A stretch of DNA of 64,000 bases from Paracamarosporium sp. OC-R06-R3. Lineage: Eukaryota > Ascomycota > Dothideomycetes > Pleosporales > Didymosphaeriaceae. The translations under genes were made by a program, and so were the position numbers. Below, piece after piece: positions 47,789 to 58,662 of this stretch. The stretch covers positions 62,001 through 126,000 of the forward strand of contig JACVRA010000082.1 of assembly GCA_019828545.1 (NCBI GenBank), read 5' to 3'. How positions within the stretch are numbered: position 1 is the stretch's first letter; each line of letters starts with the position of its first letter. The notes beneath the pieces were generated by a model that saw only the letters and a list, made by a program, of their open reading frames with translations, was not told where the DNA came from and searched no databases.

Positions 47789-49220
47789 GGTTTCCACAGA
47801 TTACGGTAGCTAGGAAGGATAGGGGTGGTTTAGGGGGGTGATTTGCAGCATCGTGTTGTTGAGGGAAACATTCTTTGGTGGGGAGTCCCGCGTTGCGCTA
47901 CGTCATCAGCACATCACACCAAACGCCTGGCACGCGGATTGAGGGATTTCGAGCACGAACTTCAAATCGAGATTGCAGTTTTCCCATGTCTTATGATAGC
48001 TACGCAGATGATAAGATGTGCGAGGCTCATGCGAGGCATTGCATAGGACAAGGGAGCATCAAGGGTCTCTTTTCCCTGCGGGCGGAAGCCGGCTGGCCTG
48101 ATCTTCCCCCGTTGCCAGGATCAGCGAGCCGTTGCTGAGTTTGGAAGTCTGATGTAAAACATACATGCCCTGGCTTGCGTACGGCCTGGGCTCCTCTTTT
48201 CAGACCTCGTGATTGTGCGATAATCGGCCGGCGCTGTAGGTTTGTTTTTGTCGCTCCCAGTACCCATATAGAATTGCGACGTCATGGCTTGGACGGGACT
48301 AGCCGTCGTCTACTTCCCCGCATACCAGAAGAAGCCCGAAGCGTCGAGCTGAGGGTTTCCCCAAAGTTGCTAGCAGAGTGCCTAGCAATACCGTGGTTCA
48401 GCGTCCGGATCGACTCACTGGCCCTTGCACCGCCGCCGAGACCAGCCTCTCACCTGATGGATCCCAAAGAAAGACTAGCCGCCAACTTTTCCCTGCTTTC
48501 GCAAACCTGTGACAGGCTTCACCGCCACAGAGCATGCAACAGAGTTCCAGGCTGATGCAAGACGCTTCCAAAAACAAGGACGCGGAAAGTGCCTCGATGC
48601 TAAGCTTTGCGCCGGCCCCGCCCTTCCCCGCTATGACGCAGCCTTCAGCCACCTCGCACGGCCACGATCGAGCCAACGGAATGCTGGCTGGCTGCGTCTA
48701 GGCTGGATTTAGCCAGGCACTAGCCGCATGTGTCAGGGCAAGCTCCCGCTCCCGGCGCATAAGGCTCAGCACGTGTGGCAGCTGTGGCGCGTGTTCCGAC
48801 TATCCCAGCGCAGTCTTGCGCAATTCCGATGGTCTTCGCAAGATCTAGACAAAGCAACGCCATGCCACGGTGCCGCAATTGGTGGAGAATGGCGAATTCC
48901 AATGACGACACAGGGTCCTCTGTTCTTTCTGTCTGTAGCTGGCACTAGCTGGACGTGGGAGATTGTCCTTGGAGAGAGGCAGTTTCACTGCAGGCGGCTA
49001 CCCGAACCTTCAGTCGGCTGTTTGAGTTTCGTCGTTATGACGTCGAGGCTGAGAGAGAGAGACGGAAAATTGAACCGCACGGTATAAAAGACCTACCTCG
49101 CAACGCCATAGGGAACAACCACACAAACACTTCCACACTGCAACCTCAACTCACAAGAACTTCAAACTCTTTTCATACCCTTTTACTCCTCTACGCATAA
49201 CCTGTCGAACACACATCATC
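47789..49220. other. Long divergent spacer upstream of the DPR gene
   Basis: 1.4 kb between the divergent membrane-protein gene and the dehydrin-like gene. I see no supported coding region. A long upstream region is compatible with complex, stress-responsive control of the dehydrin-like gene, which is inference. Confidence 0.4.
49083..49090 (+). promoter_or_regulatory. TATA box of the DPR dehydrin-like gene
   Basis: TATAAAAG lies 138 bp before the start codon and is followed by a C/A-rich leader with CACAAACAC and CAACC motifs, typical of highly expressed fungal genes. Confidence 0.55.
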
Positions 49221-50425
49221 ATGTCCGGAGCAATTGATAAGATCAAGGCTAAGGTCGAGAACGTCCTCCACAAGGACAAGACTCACGATGACCCCACTGG
49301 CCCGCACTCCTCTCACTCTGCCAACAAGGCCGACCCCCGTGTTGACAGCGACCACATTGGCACCACTGGCAACACTGCTGGAGCTAGCCACGGCACCACC
49401 GGCGGTCTGACCGGCAACACTCACTCTCACGGCACAACGGGCACTGGCGTCACGGGCACCAACACCTACGGTTCTGACCCTACCGGTCCTCATGATTCCC
49501 GCCTCGCCAACAAGGTATGTCTTTTGACGTCCATCTCATATCGCATGCGAAACATACTAACAATGAATAGGCTGATCCCCGTGTTGACTCTGACCGCTAC
49601 GGCGCAGCTGGCAACCACGGCACCACTACTCACGGCACCACTACTCACGGCACCACTGGCCACGGCGTGACTGGCAATACATACGGCTCAGACCCCACTG
49701 GCCCGCATGACTCTCGTCTCGGCAACAAGGCTGACCCGCGTGTTGACTCCGACCAATATGGCGCCGCTGGCAATTATGGCACTACTGGTCACGGCACCAC
49801 TACCCACGGCACCACTGGCCACGGCGTGACTGGCAATACATACGGCTCAGACCCCACTGGCCCGCATGACTCTCGTCTCGGCAACAAGGCTGACCCTCGT
49901 GTTGACTCCGACCGCGTTGGTGGCTACGGCAACACCGCTGGCGCTGGAGGTCACTCCTCTGGCTTGACCGGCACTGGTCACTCCTCCGGCCACAACACGG
50001 CAGGCAACTACGGCTCTGACCCGACTGGTCCTCACGACTCGCATCTCGCCAACAAGGTCGACCCCCGTGTTGACTCTACTACCGCCGGTCCTCACGGCAA
50101 CACCGCAGGAGCCCGCAGCGGTGCCTACGGATCCGACCCTACCGGTCCTCACGACTCTCACCTCGGCAACAAGGCTGACCCCCGTGTTGACTCTTCCACC
50201 ACTGGCGGATACGGCAACACCCACTCAGCGGGTGGCTATGGTGCTGGCTCCAACACTCACACTGGCGTTGGCAGCGGCGTAGGCGGCTACTCGAGCGGTC
50301 CCGGCCCTGCTGAGAACACTGCTGGTCCTCACAAGAGCGACCTCCTCAACAAGGCTGACCCGCGCGTCGACAGCGATCTCGATGGCTCCAAGACGTATGG
50401 CGGCAACAAGACCAGCGGCTACTAA
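49221..50425 (+). CDS. DPR-repeat dehydrin-like hydrophilin
   Basis: The exons are 49221-49514 and 49571-50425 with a 56-nt intron (GTATGT donor, TACTAAC branch), giving 382 residues. Seven copies of a roughly 23-residue motif, core GPHxSxLxNKADPRVDS, are separated by Gly/Thr/His/Ser-rich linkers. It has no Trp or Phe and no hydrophobic core, so it should be disordered and heat-soluble. The DPR core matches the dehydrin-like DprA/DprB/DprC proteins of Aspergillus fumigatus, which protect against oxidative, osmotic or freezing stress. Which paralogue this is cannot be said. Copies 3 and 4 are almost identical at the DNA level, including their linkers, so they look recently duplicated. The intron falls inside repeat 2, between NK and ADPR. 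Confidence 0.88.
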
Positions 50426-50890
50426 ACGTGGTAGCAGTGTGGAGAACGAAGAGGACTGAGTAATGATATCCCGCAGGGTTATGATATGAATACCTGCCAC
50501 TCATGTAGTATTATTCATGGGCTTTCCTATGTCTGATTATGGATAGTGTAATGTATGAATGAATGACATGCAAAAGCTTGACTTGTCGATGCAATTGTTC
50601 CTCAATTGAATGCCTGTGTTGTCTTGGTGATGAAGCTAGAATCAGCCATATCTGAAGAAAGAAAATGTTATATAACAAAGGAGAGGTTACCTACCACACT
50701 CTGCTCTTGCTTGACCCCTTTTACGTAAGCCGCAGTGCATGCCCCGGCCCATGTTATCGGAACAGACCGTGGCGCCCGTTTGCGCCTAGCCCCGCCGTCA
50801 CCCACCTGTTGCGCCATTAATCGCAAGCTCTCGCCCGCATACACTCGCCTCGCCGCCAGCAGAGTATCGCCGCCGCTCGCACCCCTCACC
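50426..50890. other. Spacer between the DPR gene and SNX3
   Basis: About 460 bp containing the terminator of the DPR gene and the promoter of SNX3. No gene is seen. Confidence 0.5.
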
Positions 50891-51448
50891 ATGCAGTCGC
50901 TGCCCGAGTCGCGCCAGCAGTCCTTCGAGGAGCTGTACGGCCCTCCAGAGAACTTCCTCGAGATAGAGGTATAGCGCCCCCATGCTTCTCCACGCACGCC
51001 CCGCGCTTCTGGGCACCTCCGCAGCTTGCTCACTCTCGGTCGCACACAGGTCCGCAACCCCATGACCCACGGCGTCGGCCGCGGCATGTACACCACCTAC
51101 GAGATTGTCATGCGCACCAACATCCCCGCCTTCAAGCTCAAGAGCTCGACCGTCAGGCGGAGGTACAGCGAGTTCGAGGCCTTCCGAGACATACTGGAGC
51201 GCGAGAGCGCGCGCGTCACGATACCCCCGCTGCCCGGCAAGGTGCTTACGAACCGGTTCTCGGACGATGTGATTGAGCACAGGAGGGAGGGCCTGCAGCG
51301 GTTTCTGCAGATTGTGGTCGGGCACCCGTTGCTGCAGACGGGGAGCAAGGTGCTGGCGGCGTTTGTACAGGGTTAGTGGATGTTGCATGGGGAGACGCGA
51401 AGCATGCTGATGAGGACAGACCCGAACTGGGACCGCCATGCATGGTAG
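50891..51448 (+). CDS. SNX3: Sorting nexin 3 (PX domain)
   Basis: The exons are 50891-50968, 51050-51371 and 51420-51448, giving 142 residues (yeast Snx3/Grd19 is 162). The introns are 81 and 48 nt. It is essentially a lone PX domain: the PNPMT-like start (VRNPMTHG), the [10 protein letters not shown] motif whose Arg and Tyr bind phosphatidylinositol 3-phosphate, and the PPLPGK loop. The last exon adds the DPNWD tail. Family knowledge: it recruits retromer on endosomes to return cargo such as iron transporters to the Golgi or plasma membrane. The conserved end is reached only through the second intron. Confidence 0.93.
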
Positions 51449-52161
51449 ACGACGCCTGCGCACATGTTCGGCATGATACGCCACTTTACGGCCTCCCGCG
51501 TGCACAGCAAGCGGTCACACGACATGACGAGACCACGAGGAACGGACTGGACGAGATGCTCAGGAGCGGCGAGAAGGGCACAGTGCATATTTCAGACATA
51601 CTTCTTCATTGGGAGGCAACTTCTTGACTGTTGTTGGTCGGAGGGATGACGGGAGCTGTTCCTTAGGGAATGTTCGCTCTGCTTGGAGCTCGTTGATTCT
51701 CGAACGTATACCCTTCCTCCTTTCTTTTACCTCGCATCTCATATTTCAAGCTTTGAGTAGATAACTATTTATTTCCCAATGCCTATCCGCCCTCTCGCCT
51801 TCAAGCTTCGGCCGTGGTACCAGATTTCACGAACAGGCAAGAACAACCCTTCAGAAACTTGAGAACTTGAGACTACCTCAGTGCACATTATTCCCCGTAC
51901 GCCCATCATCAATGCCAAACTCAAATCACCAACAAAACACCAAGAGGCATCGACACTCAAAACGACCAATTGGGACGCACGAGGCGCTAGCAGCTGTTAA
52001 CTTCCTGTAGCGGGAAAGCGCGGGGTGTCGCAGCCAAAGCAAAATTTCAAGCACCATTCCGGACCCTGCTTGAGAGCTTTAAAGAGCCCCATCCCAGCTC
52101 CCTGGTCTCCTTCCAATCGACCCACGCAGCCTCAGTCGCTAGCTTGATATCTGCACGCATC
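51449..52161. other. Spacer between SNX3 and the SSS transporter
   Basis: About 700 bp. It contains the 3' region of SNX3 and an A/C-rich promoter for the transporter. No gene is supported. Confidence 0.45.
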
Positions 52162-54478
52162 ATGGGTGTGCCCTCAACGCAGGCGTCAAACGCCATTTTG
52201 TACCTTACCTACGGCGCATTTCTGTAAGTGGCGAGTGGTGACAAGAAGCTGCTGTATGCATGCGACGGGACAGGCTGACATGTGGCAGGGTCGTCGGATG
52301 CTACATCGCTTGGCGGCTGCGGCATCAGTCCAAGACGGAATGGCTGTCGAGCAACAAGACACAGAAGGGTCAGGATACCACATGCGCCCCGCTGTTGGGT
52401 CAAGACACTCAGCAGTATTCCCCCGTGCTATGACGACGTGTACTGACGCTTCGCAGGCATCCCGCTTGCCTTCAATTTCATCGCATCGGGTGAGTGCATT
52501 CGCGCAATGCTCCCAGCGTGAGGGCAGCGGCAGTACCGGTACCACGGCTATTATGTGTGCTGCGAGTATGGCGTCATGAGCGCAAGGTTTTTGTTCGAGA
52601 AAAGAGACCAGGTTCGTATTTGAGATCACCAGCAGAGCCTACTCCTGCAGATGCTGCTCCGAACCCGTGACCAGACGGGTGGGATGGAAGCGTTGCGGGA
52701 GTAGGTCTTCTGCGCGGCTACACTGCGGGCGCTGAGCTGAGTCTGTGCTGGGAGTACCCAGCGCAGATAACGCGAAGCTGAGAAGTACCGTATGAACTCG
52801 ATCAAGATAATACTTGCGTGAGGAACGTGCTGCCGCTACTCCCCCTAACCACCCCCCTCTACTACATCCCGCTAATCTAGGCCGCTCTAACGTATAGCTC
52901 TCGGGTCTGGTATCCTTTTCACGTATCCTGAAATCGCCACCATCTGCGGCGTGCAAGGTGTCGTAGTGTATGCGCTTGCGAGCGCACTGCCTCTGCTGGT
53001 CTTCGGATACCTGGGCCCTATCATTCGACGCAAGTGTCCTGAAGGTTTCGTTCTTACCGAGTGGACGAGGCAGAGGTATGGAGCTGTTGCGGGCCTGTTC
53101 CTCAGCATCTGCACGCTCATTACCATCTTCTTGTACATGGTCTCGGAGCTCTCAGCCATGCAGCAGATCGTAACCGCGTTGACGGGACTGGATGGGTTAC
53201 CTGCCATCATTGTAGAATGTGCCGTTACAACCATCTACACCTGTAAGCGCATTCTCCCTCACCATTTCGACGAAAACCAATCGCTGACTATCCATCTAGC
53301 ACTCGGCGGCTTCAAAGTCTCCTTCATCACGGACAACATCCAAGGCGCTATGGTCGTCGGCCTGATCATCCTCGGAGTCATCACAGTCGGCGTAGAAACG
53401 CATGTGCAAAAACCACTTATCGAGCAATCTGGTTTTCTTAATGCCTCCCTTCTCGGCTGGCAGCTCATCTACATCCTGCCTGTGGCCATCCTAACAAACG
53501 ACTTCTTTCTCTCGGGCTTCTGGATGCGCACGTTTGCCTCACGCACAGACAAAGACCTCTGGGTCGGCGTCAGCGTCGCCAGCGTCGCCGTGTGCATCAT
53601 CCTGACCCTTGTCGGCGTATCTGGGCTGCTCGCCGCATGGTCCGGCGCCTGGCCACTCGACGACGCAGACGACGGGTATCTCGCCTTCTTCCTGCTGCTA
53701 GGCCAGCTCCCCGCATGGGTCGTCGGCATCATCCTCGTGATGACAGTCTCCCTCTCCACCGCCGCCTTCGACTCATTCCAGTCCGCCCTCATCTCCACCG
53801 GCAGCAACGACCTCTTCCGCAACAAGCTCAACATCTGGGTCATCCGGCTGCTCGTCGTCATCCTGATCGTCCCCGTCGTGGTCGTCGCGCTCAAGAGCCC
53901 GGACATCCTGCAGATCTTCCTCATCAGCGACCTCGTCAGCGCGGCCGTCGTCCCCGTGCTCGTCATAGGCTTGTCGGAGAAGTGCTACTGGTGGCGCGGC
54001 TTCGACTTCGTGGTTGGCAGTCTAGGCGGCATTTTCACTGTTTTCCTCTTCGGCCTCGTGTACTACGACGGCGACGCGGATCTCGCGTCTAAGCTGCTCA
54101 TCTTGGAAGGCGGGCTTTACGCGAACGATTGGAGTGCGTTTGGTATGTTTTGCCTCTTTCTTTCCACTTCGCTATCCCATCCCATCTTTCTCCTCCCGTC
54201 CCCTCTCCTCTACCACCAAACAAATCAAATCAAAATTAACCCACCTAGGCGCCTTCGTCGCCGCGCCCTTCGGCGGCCTCCTCTGGGGCTTCGCCGCCTG
54301 CGGTCTGCGCCTCGCCACGCTGTACGTAGTCTCGCGCGTCCGCGGCCACCGCTTCGATGCGCTGGACAGGCCGATCCCACACGTGCGTGCGACGTCTGCT
54401 GCGGGGTACGAGGACCGCGAGGCGGAGCGCGTGCTTGAGCGGCCGGATGATAAGGCTCTTTATGGGAAGTTCTTTTGA
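52162..54478 (+). CDS. Sodium/solute symporter (SSS) family transporter, Dur3-like
   Basis: The exons are 52162-52223, 52289-52368, 52457-52489, 52898-53242, 53300-54142 and 54249-54478, giving 530 residues. The introns are 65, 88, 408, 57 and 106 nt. About 12 or 13 helices are visible. The LGSGILFTYPEIATI segment (helix 2), the ITDNIQGAMVVGLI segment and STAAFDSFQSALIST fit the SSS fold, close to fungal urea/polyamine permeases. Yeast Dur3 is much longer (about 735), so the substrate may differ. The 33-nt third exon (IPLAFNFIAS) and the 408-nt third intron are needed to keep the helix 1-2 region in frame. It is expected in the plasma membrane. Confidence 0.82.
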
Positions 54479-55084
54479 GGGGTCTGCGTATAGGAGGTGC
54501 GTAGGGGTTTGGCGAGGAGTGAGAAGTGAGGTGAGAAGTGAGGTGCTGGAGGTGTCGTGTGGGGGAGTGAAGAGAGGGGATGGGACGGGATGGAGTGTTT
54601 GGGTGTATGGTCGTATTGTAATGGGGAGGTGGAGGCAGCGATGTATGTGTGTATCGTACTAATTCTCGAACCGGTCGGTCGTTGCGACGAGCCTCGGCGT
54701 CGTAGTCGTAGGATGTAAGTAAACGAAGATTTACTGTTCGGTTTTATGAGCGCATATCCTAGGCTAGAATAGCTGGGGTTAGGCTTCGGTTTCGAAAACT
54801 GACATATTGCTCGGGGAAAGAGAATAAATCCTTCGGCTGTATGGCCTACAGATGTTTACCTCTATTCATTGCAGCGTGTGGCTCGTACGCCTGTGTTTAA
54901 TCAGGTAGGGACTCATGGCCAACTCACTGAGGCAGGACGTCACAAAGAGATGAGGAGGGAAAGAATTCTATACACTATACATTAGGTGTGGGTAACAGAA
55001 GCCAAAACTAGTAGCTTAATAAGAAAAACTATGCCCTGTGTCTAGACCACCAGTGTTGTTGTGATTGATTAATTGATTGATTGA
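54479..55084. other. Convergent spacer
   Basis: About 600 bp between the transporter stop and the stop of the minus-strand BTB pseudogene. It ends with four TTGAT/TTGATTAA units at 55063-55086. No gene is seen. Confidence 0.5.
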
Positions 55085-56215
55085 TTACCCTGGCAGACCA
55101 TGGGCGCATCTTTGGCTCCCATCCCATTCATCATCTTCTCGGATACAGCTTAGGCAAAAGCCATGTATGTTCTTCTCAATTTGCCTCGCCTTGTCAATGA
55201 GTATACCAAGTTGTTTCAATAACGGACAAGAGGAATCAGCCGAGCAAGTATGTTTGAGATCTGTTTGTGCGCAGGTTATCCGACACATAATCTCTGAGAT
55301 TGAGCACTCTCTAAACGACTGCAGAGTAGGCCACAATTTTACTTTTCGCAGAACCGCAAAATACTCTGCGATTCTGGTCTCACTTGAGCAATAGTTCGGG
55401 CGAAGTTTAGAAATATTGCACCAGTAGCATTTCTTGATTTCTTTCGAGGTCAGTCTTCCGCATTGGGTGCATATGCATTGTGACGTCTCGAAGCTGCTTA
55501 GGGATAGGCGCAACGATAATTCCATGTCCTGAATCAGTATCTCAATCTCGTCGAGCGTCTTCTTGATGCAGATAGCCATTGCGTCTGAAAGAGTGTCAGT
55601 CACTGCTGCGATGAAAATTCTTTGGTTCAGCCAACCTATTATACTGGCAGGTAACAAGGCCAACAACTCTTGGGTTTCCCAGCCATCTTCGAATCCAGGA
55701 GGGAGATTTTTCAGGGCTGTCTCTGATACTGTTTGAAATCTCTTGGTATCATTGAATGTATACGCTGCCAAAAGCATTAATCCCAGATCCTCTGACAGCT
55801 CACTCGTTATCTTGACCTCCTCGAACCAGAACGATATCCATGGGCCTAAAGCCTTTGAAAGATCGTACTTGTTGCAGTGAATCGCAAGGCGTGCTAGTCT
55901 CTGCGCATCTATTCCTTCGTCTTCAATACTGCCGCAGAAGTGAAGGACCTTCAGTATGACATTCATGATAGAAGCGTCATCTTCTTTAAGCTCTATCACA
56001 GGGCATTCTCCATGTAGCAGTTAGTTCCCTTCTTTGAAGTGAGGCCGAAACATGCCAAGGAAAACTGGAGATGCAAGCTGGAGGACTTTGCTCGAGACGC
56101 GGAAGGCTTTTGTGATATCGTTGTCTTCATCCCGACATTCAAGAATCACATCCCCATTCAGATCCAGGGTCATCCGATCTTCGGTCTGGTCTGGGGGAGT
56201 ATCCGCTTCTGTCAT
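55085..56215 (-). pseudogene. BTB/POZ-domain gene broken by one nonsense codon
   Basis: Reading from the ATG at 56215, the first 64 codons give a BTB-type start (DVILECRDED...FRVSSKVLQLASPVF, then MFRPHFKEG). An in-frame TAA at 56021-56023 interrupts it. The same frame then continues for over 300 codons to a stop at 55085, through the remainder of the BTB fold (CPVIELKEDDASIMNVILKVLH) and a Cys-rich region (CICTQCG, CYWCN, CLSC). I see no GT/AG intron that would remove the stop. The original codon may have been CAA, so a C-to-T change would suffice. Fungal BTB proteins of this kind often have unknown roles. It could still be a live gene if the stop is a base-calling error. Confidence 0.7.
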
Positions 56216-57089
56216 ATCCTAGGAAGGTCAGAAAATGTGTTTTAGAGTATTCCGAACGTATCAGGTCCAAGTACCTTATCCATGACCACGCAAATCGATT
56301 CGCTTCAGGATTTATTTCTGATTCTATAGTTGCGGTGGTATTTGAGGATGTCACTGATGAGTATCGAACTGGTGCTCGGATGGAGTGCTCAGTGCTGACG
56401 AGTCGTTTCCAATTTGCTTTTGATTCAATGACCTCACTATATGTAGAATTCTGCGCTGCAATATGGTTACTTATGTGTGTTTACAGCATCCACTGTTTCC
56501 AATCAATTCATAGACTGCTATCCCGTCTGTAATACCTAGCATGTGATTCAATCCCCGCGTATCCATGCTGTTTGCTAGCGTGGAATGTTGCGTTGGCCTT
56601 GCATTAGCACGGGCTTCACAACAACGGAAAGTTGATCATAGCCTACGACCATTAACAGTGAAGCAGCAGGGGTATGTAAGTATATACACAAAGAATCCAT
56701 TTGAGACTTATGCGAAAAGGCAGAGAAGATTGATACGGAGCGTGTCTCTCGAGATATGGCAAACGGTTCAATTTATGCTACACACAGACAACCCCCTTTG
56801 AGCAACATCAACATGCGAATACCTTTATTGTACAACGAAGCTGAATGTTACATAGTTAGCAGAGGAATGTAGTACAGACTGGTCAGAATGAACCTTCATC
56901 TAATAAGCTCCTGAAAACCCTTTCACTTTCTACCACCAACAACTTCGCAATTCAAATAGGATCTCTACTAGTGCTACAACCTCAGGGCTGCCGCTTTTCT
57001 TCTCTGCACGAGCTCTTCCACTTCAATCATCATTTCTCAAAGGCCATCACCGTGTAAACAGCGCCAACACCAACTTCCTGTCACTGGAT
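56216..57089. other. Divergent spacer between the BTB pseudogene and the MYND gene
   Basis: About 870 bp, stop-rich and moderately A/T-rich. A 65-codon hydrophobic-looking ORF at 56335 has no support. The right end is the MYND gene promoter. Confidence 0.45.
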
Positions 57090-58082
57090 ATGGAACCTAC
57101 GTATCTCAGGCAGTGTGCAAGCTGTGGGAAGGATGCGACAATGAAGTGCGCTGGCTGCATAGATGCGCTAGGGTACAAACCCAGAGACTGTGTCAGTACC
57201 GTCTACTGTAACCGCGACTGCCAGAAGGGACATTGGGCAATTCATAAGGCCTATTGCCGCACTCTAGGATATCGCAGGAAGCTACTTCGAACAGCCCAAA
57301 TACTCAAGGTCGCCTTGTTGACATACCGAGAGGTCCTTTACGATGTTGATTTGACAAAGATAGAATGCCGGGATGGAGTCCTCTGTCTTTATCAAAACCG
57401 AAGACCCATTACAGCTCGATCACGTCGTGAACTATTTCCAACTCATCTCACCACTAATATTGACCACAAAGAGGCCGCTCTCGCGAATAATCAATGTACA
57501 ACGGCCATGGCACTACTGAGTCGCCTCACCCGGAAGCTTCTCAAAGGTACAAGAGGACCCCGATATCATGCCCTAAAAAACTAGAACTTACAATATATAG
57601 GCGTGGCCTCGACCATCGAAGTATTGGACCTTCATATCGGAAAGCCGCGAACCCGGACGAAGCTCGTTCCTGGACCAGACGCTAGGGATTGCCCGCATAC
57701 AGTGCTCAAAGTGAGGCCAGTGTCCACCAATGAGGCATGGATCATCGACACCACAGGTTGCCAATATGGATTCCGAGAGGTTCTCGTTCCGTTCGAGAAA
57801 TACTTTGCCGACAAATCATGTCGAATCTTGCACAATCCTACTATTTACGATGCGACAGAAACGAAAGACTTGGACTACTTCTCCACTCTTCCTTTCTTGA
57901 ACAGGACCCGGGCGCAGCGAGAAGACGGGAAAATGGAGCGGAAGGCCCGTCTACACTTCGCTGATTTCGTCGATACGCAGGTTAGCGGAGATATTCTTGA
58001 CGGCTCTGCTGTCGAGTTTAAAGACAAACTGGAGAGCTTCGCGTGCAGGTTGAAGTTGCATATGCTGGATCTTCACAATTGA
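57090..58082 (+). CDS. MYND-type zinc-finger protein
   Basis: The exons are 57090-57546 and 57601-58082, joined by a 54-nt intron, giving 312 residues. The MYND finger occupies about residues 9-56, with cysteine pairs in CASC, CAGC, YCNRDC and a final HxxxC (HKAYC), the complete zinc-ligand set. The rest has no recognised domain. It contains mixed alpha/beta-looking sequence with several Trp/Phe residues and is probably a stand-alone fungal family. Lone MYND proteins of this size are abundant in Dothideomycetes and are thought to mediate protein-protein contacts. No SET domain is present, so a methyltransferase role is not supported. Confidence 0.85.
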
Positions 58083-58662
58083 GGGTCTTTTAGACTTAGG
58101 TACAGCAGTGATAAGTCAATCCTGTATTTAGATCTGAGATATTTGAGTGCAAAGTTCTGCTATTAGTGAATGAGCTCATATTTATCCACACTAGAAAAAC
58201 GTCGCGTTGCGTTCTGGTCTGATAAATCTTACTTCTTTTTTACCACGCCAACTCCCCAAAAAAAATCTATTTATAGTTACTAAGGTTCTACGCTACTACG
58301 GTTTTGTCACCTAGACACCTGGATAGCATCATTGTACGCATGCCAAAGATCAGTACGAAAGTTTACTCCAGTAGACTGAGGTTGTGGTGACGTTACACCC
58401 ACGATCTTTGAAGGGAAAACGAATGTGAACCTTTATCTGGTATCGGAGTCCCACGCACCTATCAATGTCGGGGTATCTATGCTTTAATTCAATCCCACCT
58501 CCTCAATAGCGTCAAACACACAAGCAAATACCAACAGCTTCCACATCACGCGCTCCTACTTCTAATCAATGCTAACCTTGTTCTAAAGCCTCCTCAACCC
58601 CAACACTCCTTATCATAGCGACACACTTAACCCTCTACAACCACATTCCGCACATGACCAAC
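58083..58662. other. Convergent spacer
   Basis: About 580 bp between the MYND gene stop and the stop of the SPOUT methyltransferase gene. It is A/T-rich with several poly(A)-signal-like words, and no gene is seen. Confidence 0.5.

Noticed and set aside
52490..52897. Additional transporter exon within the 408-nt intron
   Set aside because: Joining 52489 to 52898 restores the expected helix 1-2 sequence exactly, and no intervening frame resembles the family.
54655..54700. Possible tRNA B-box (GGTTCGAG on the minus strand)
   Set aside because: The B-box consensus is not completed, there is no matching A-box at the right distance, and no acceptor stem was found.
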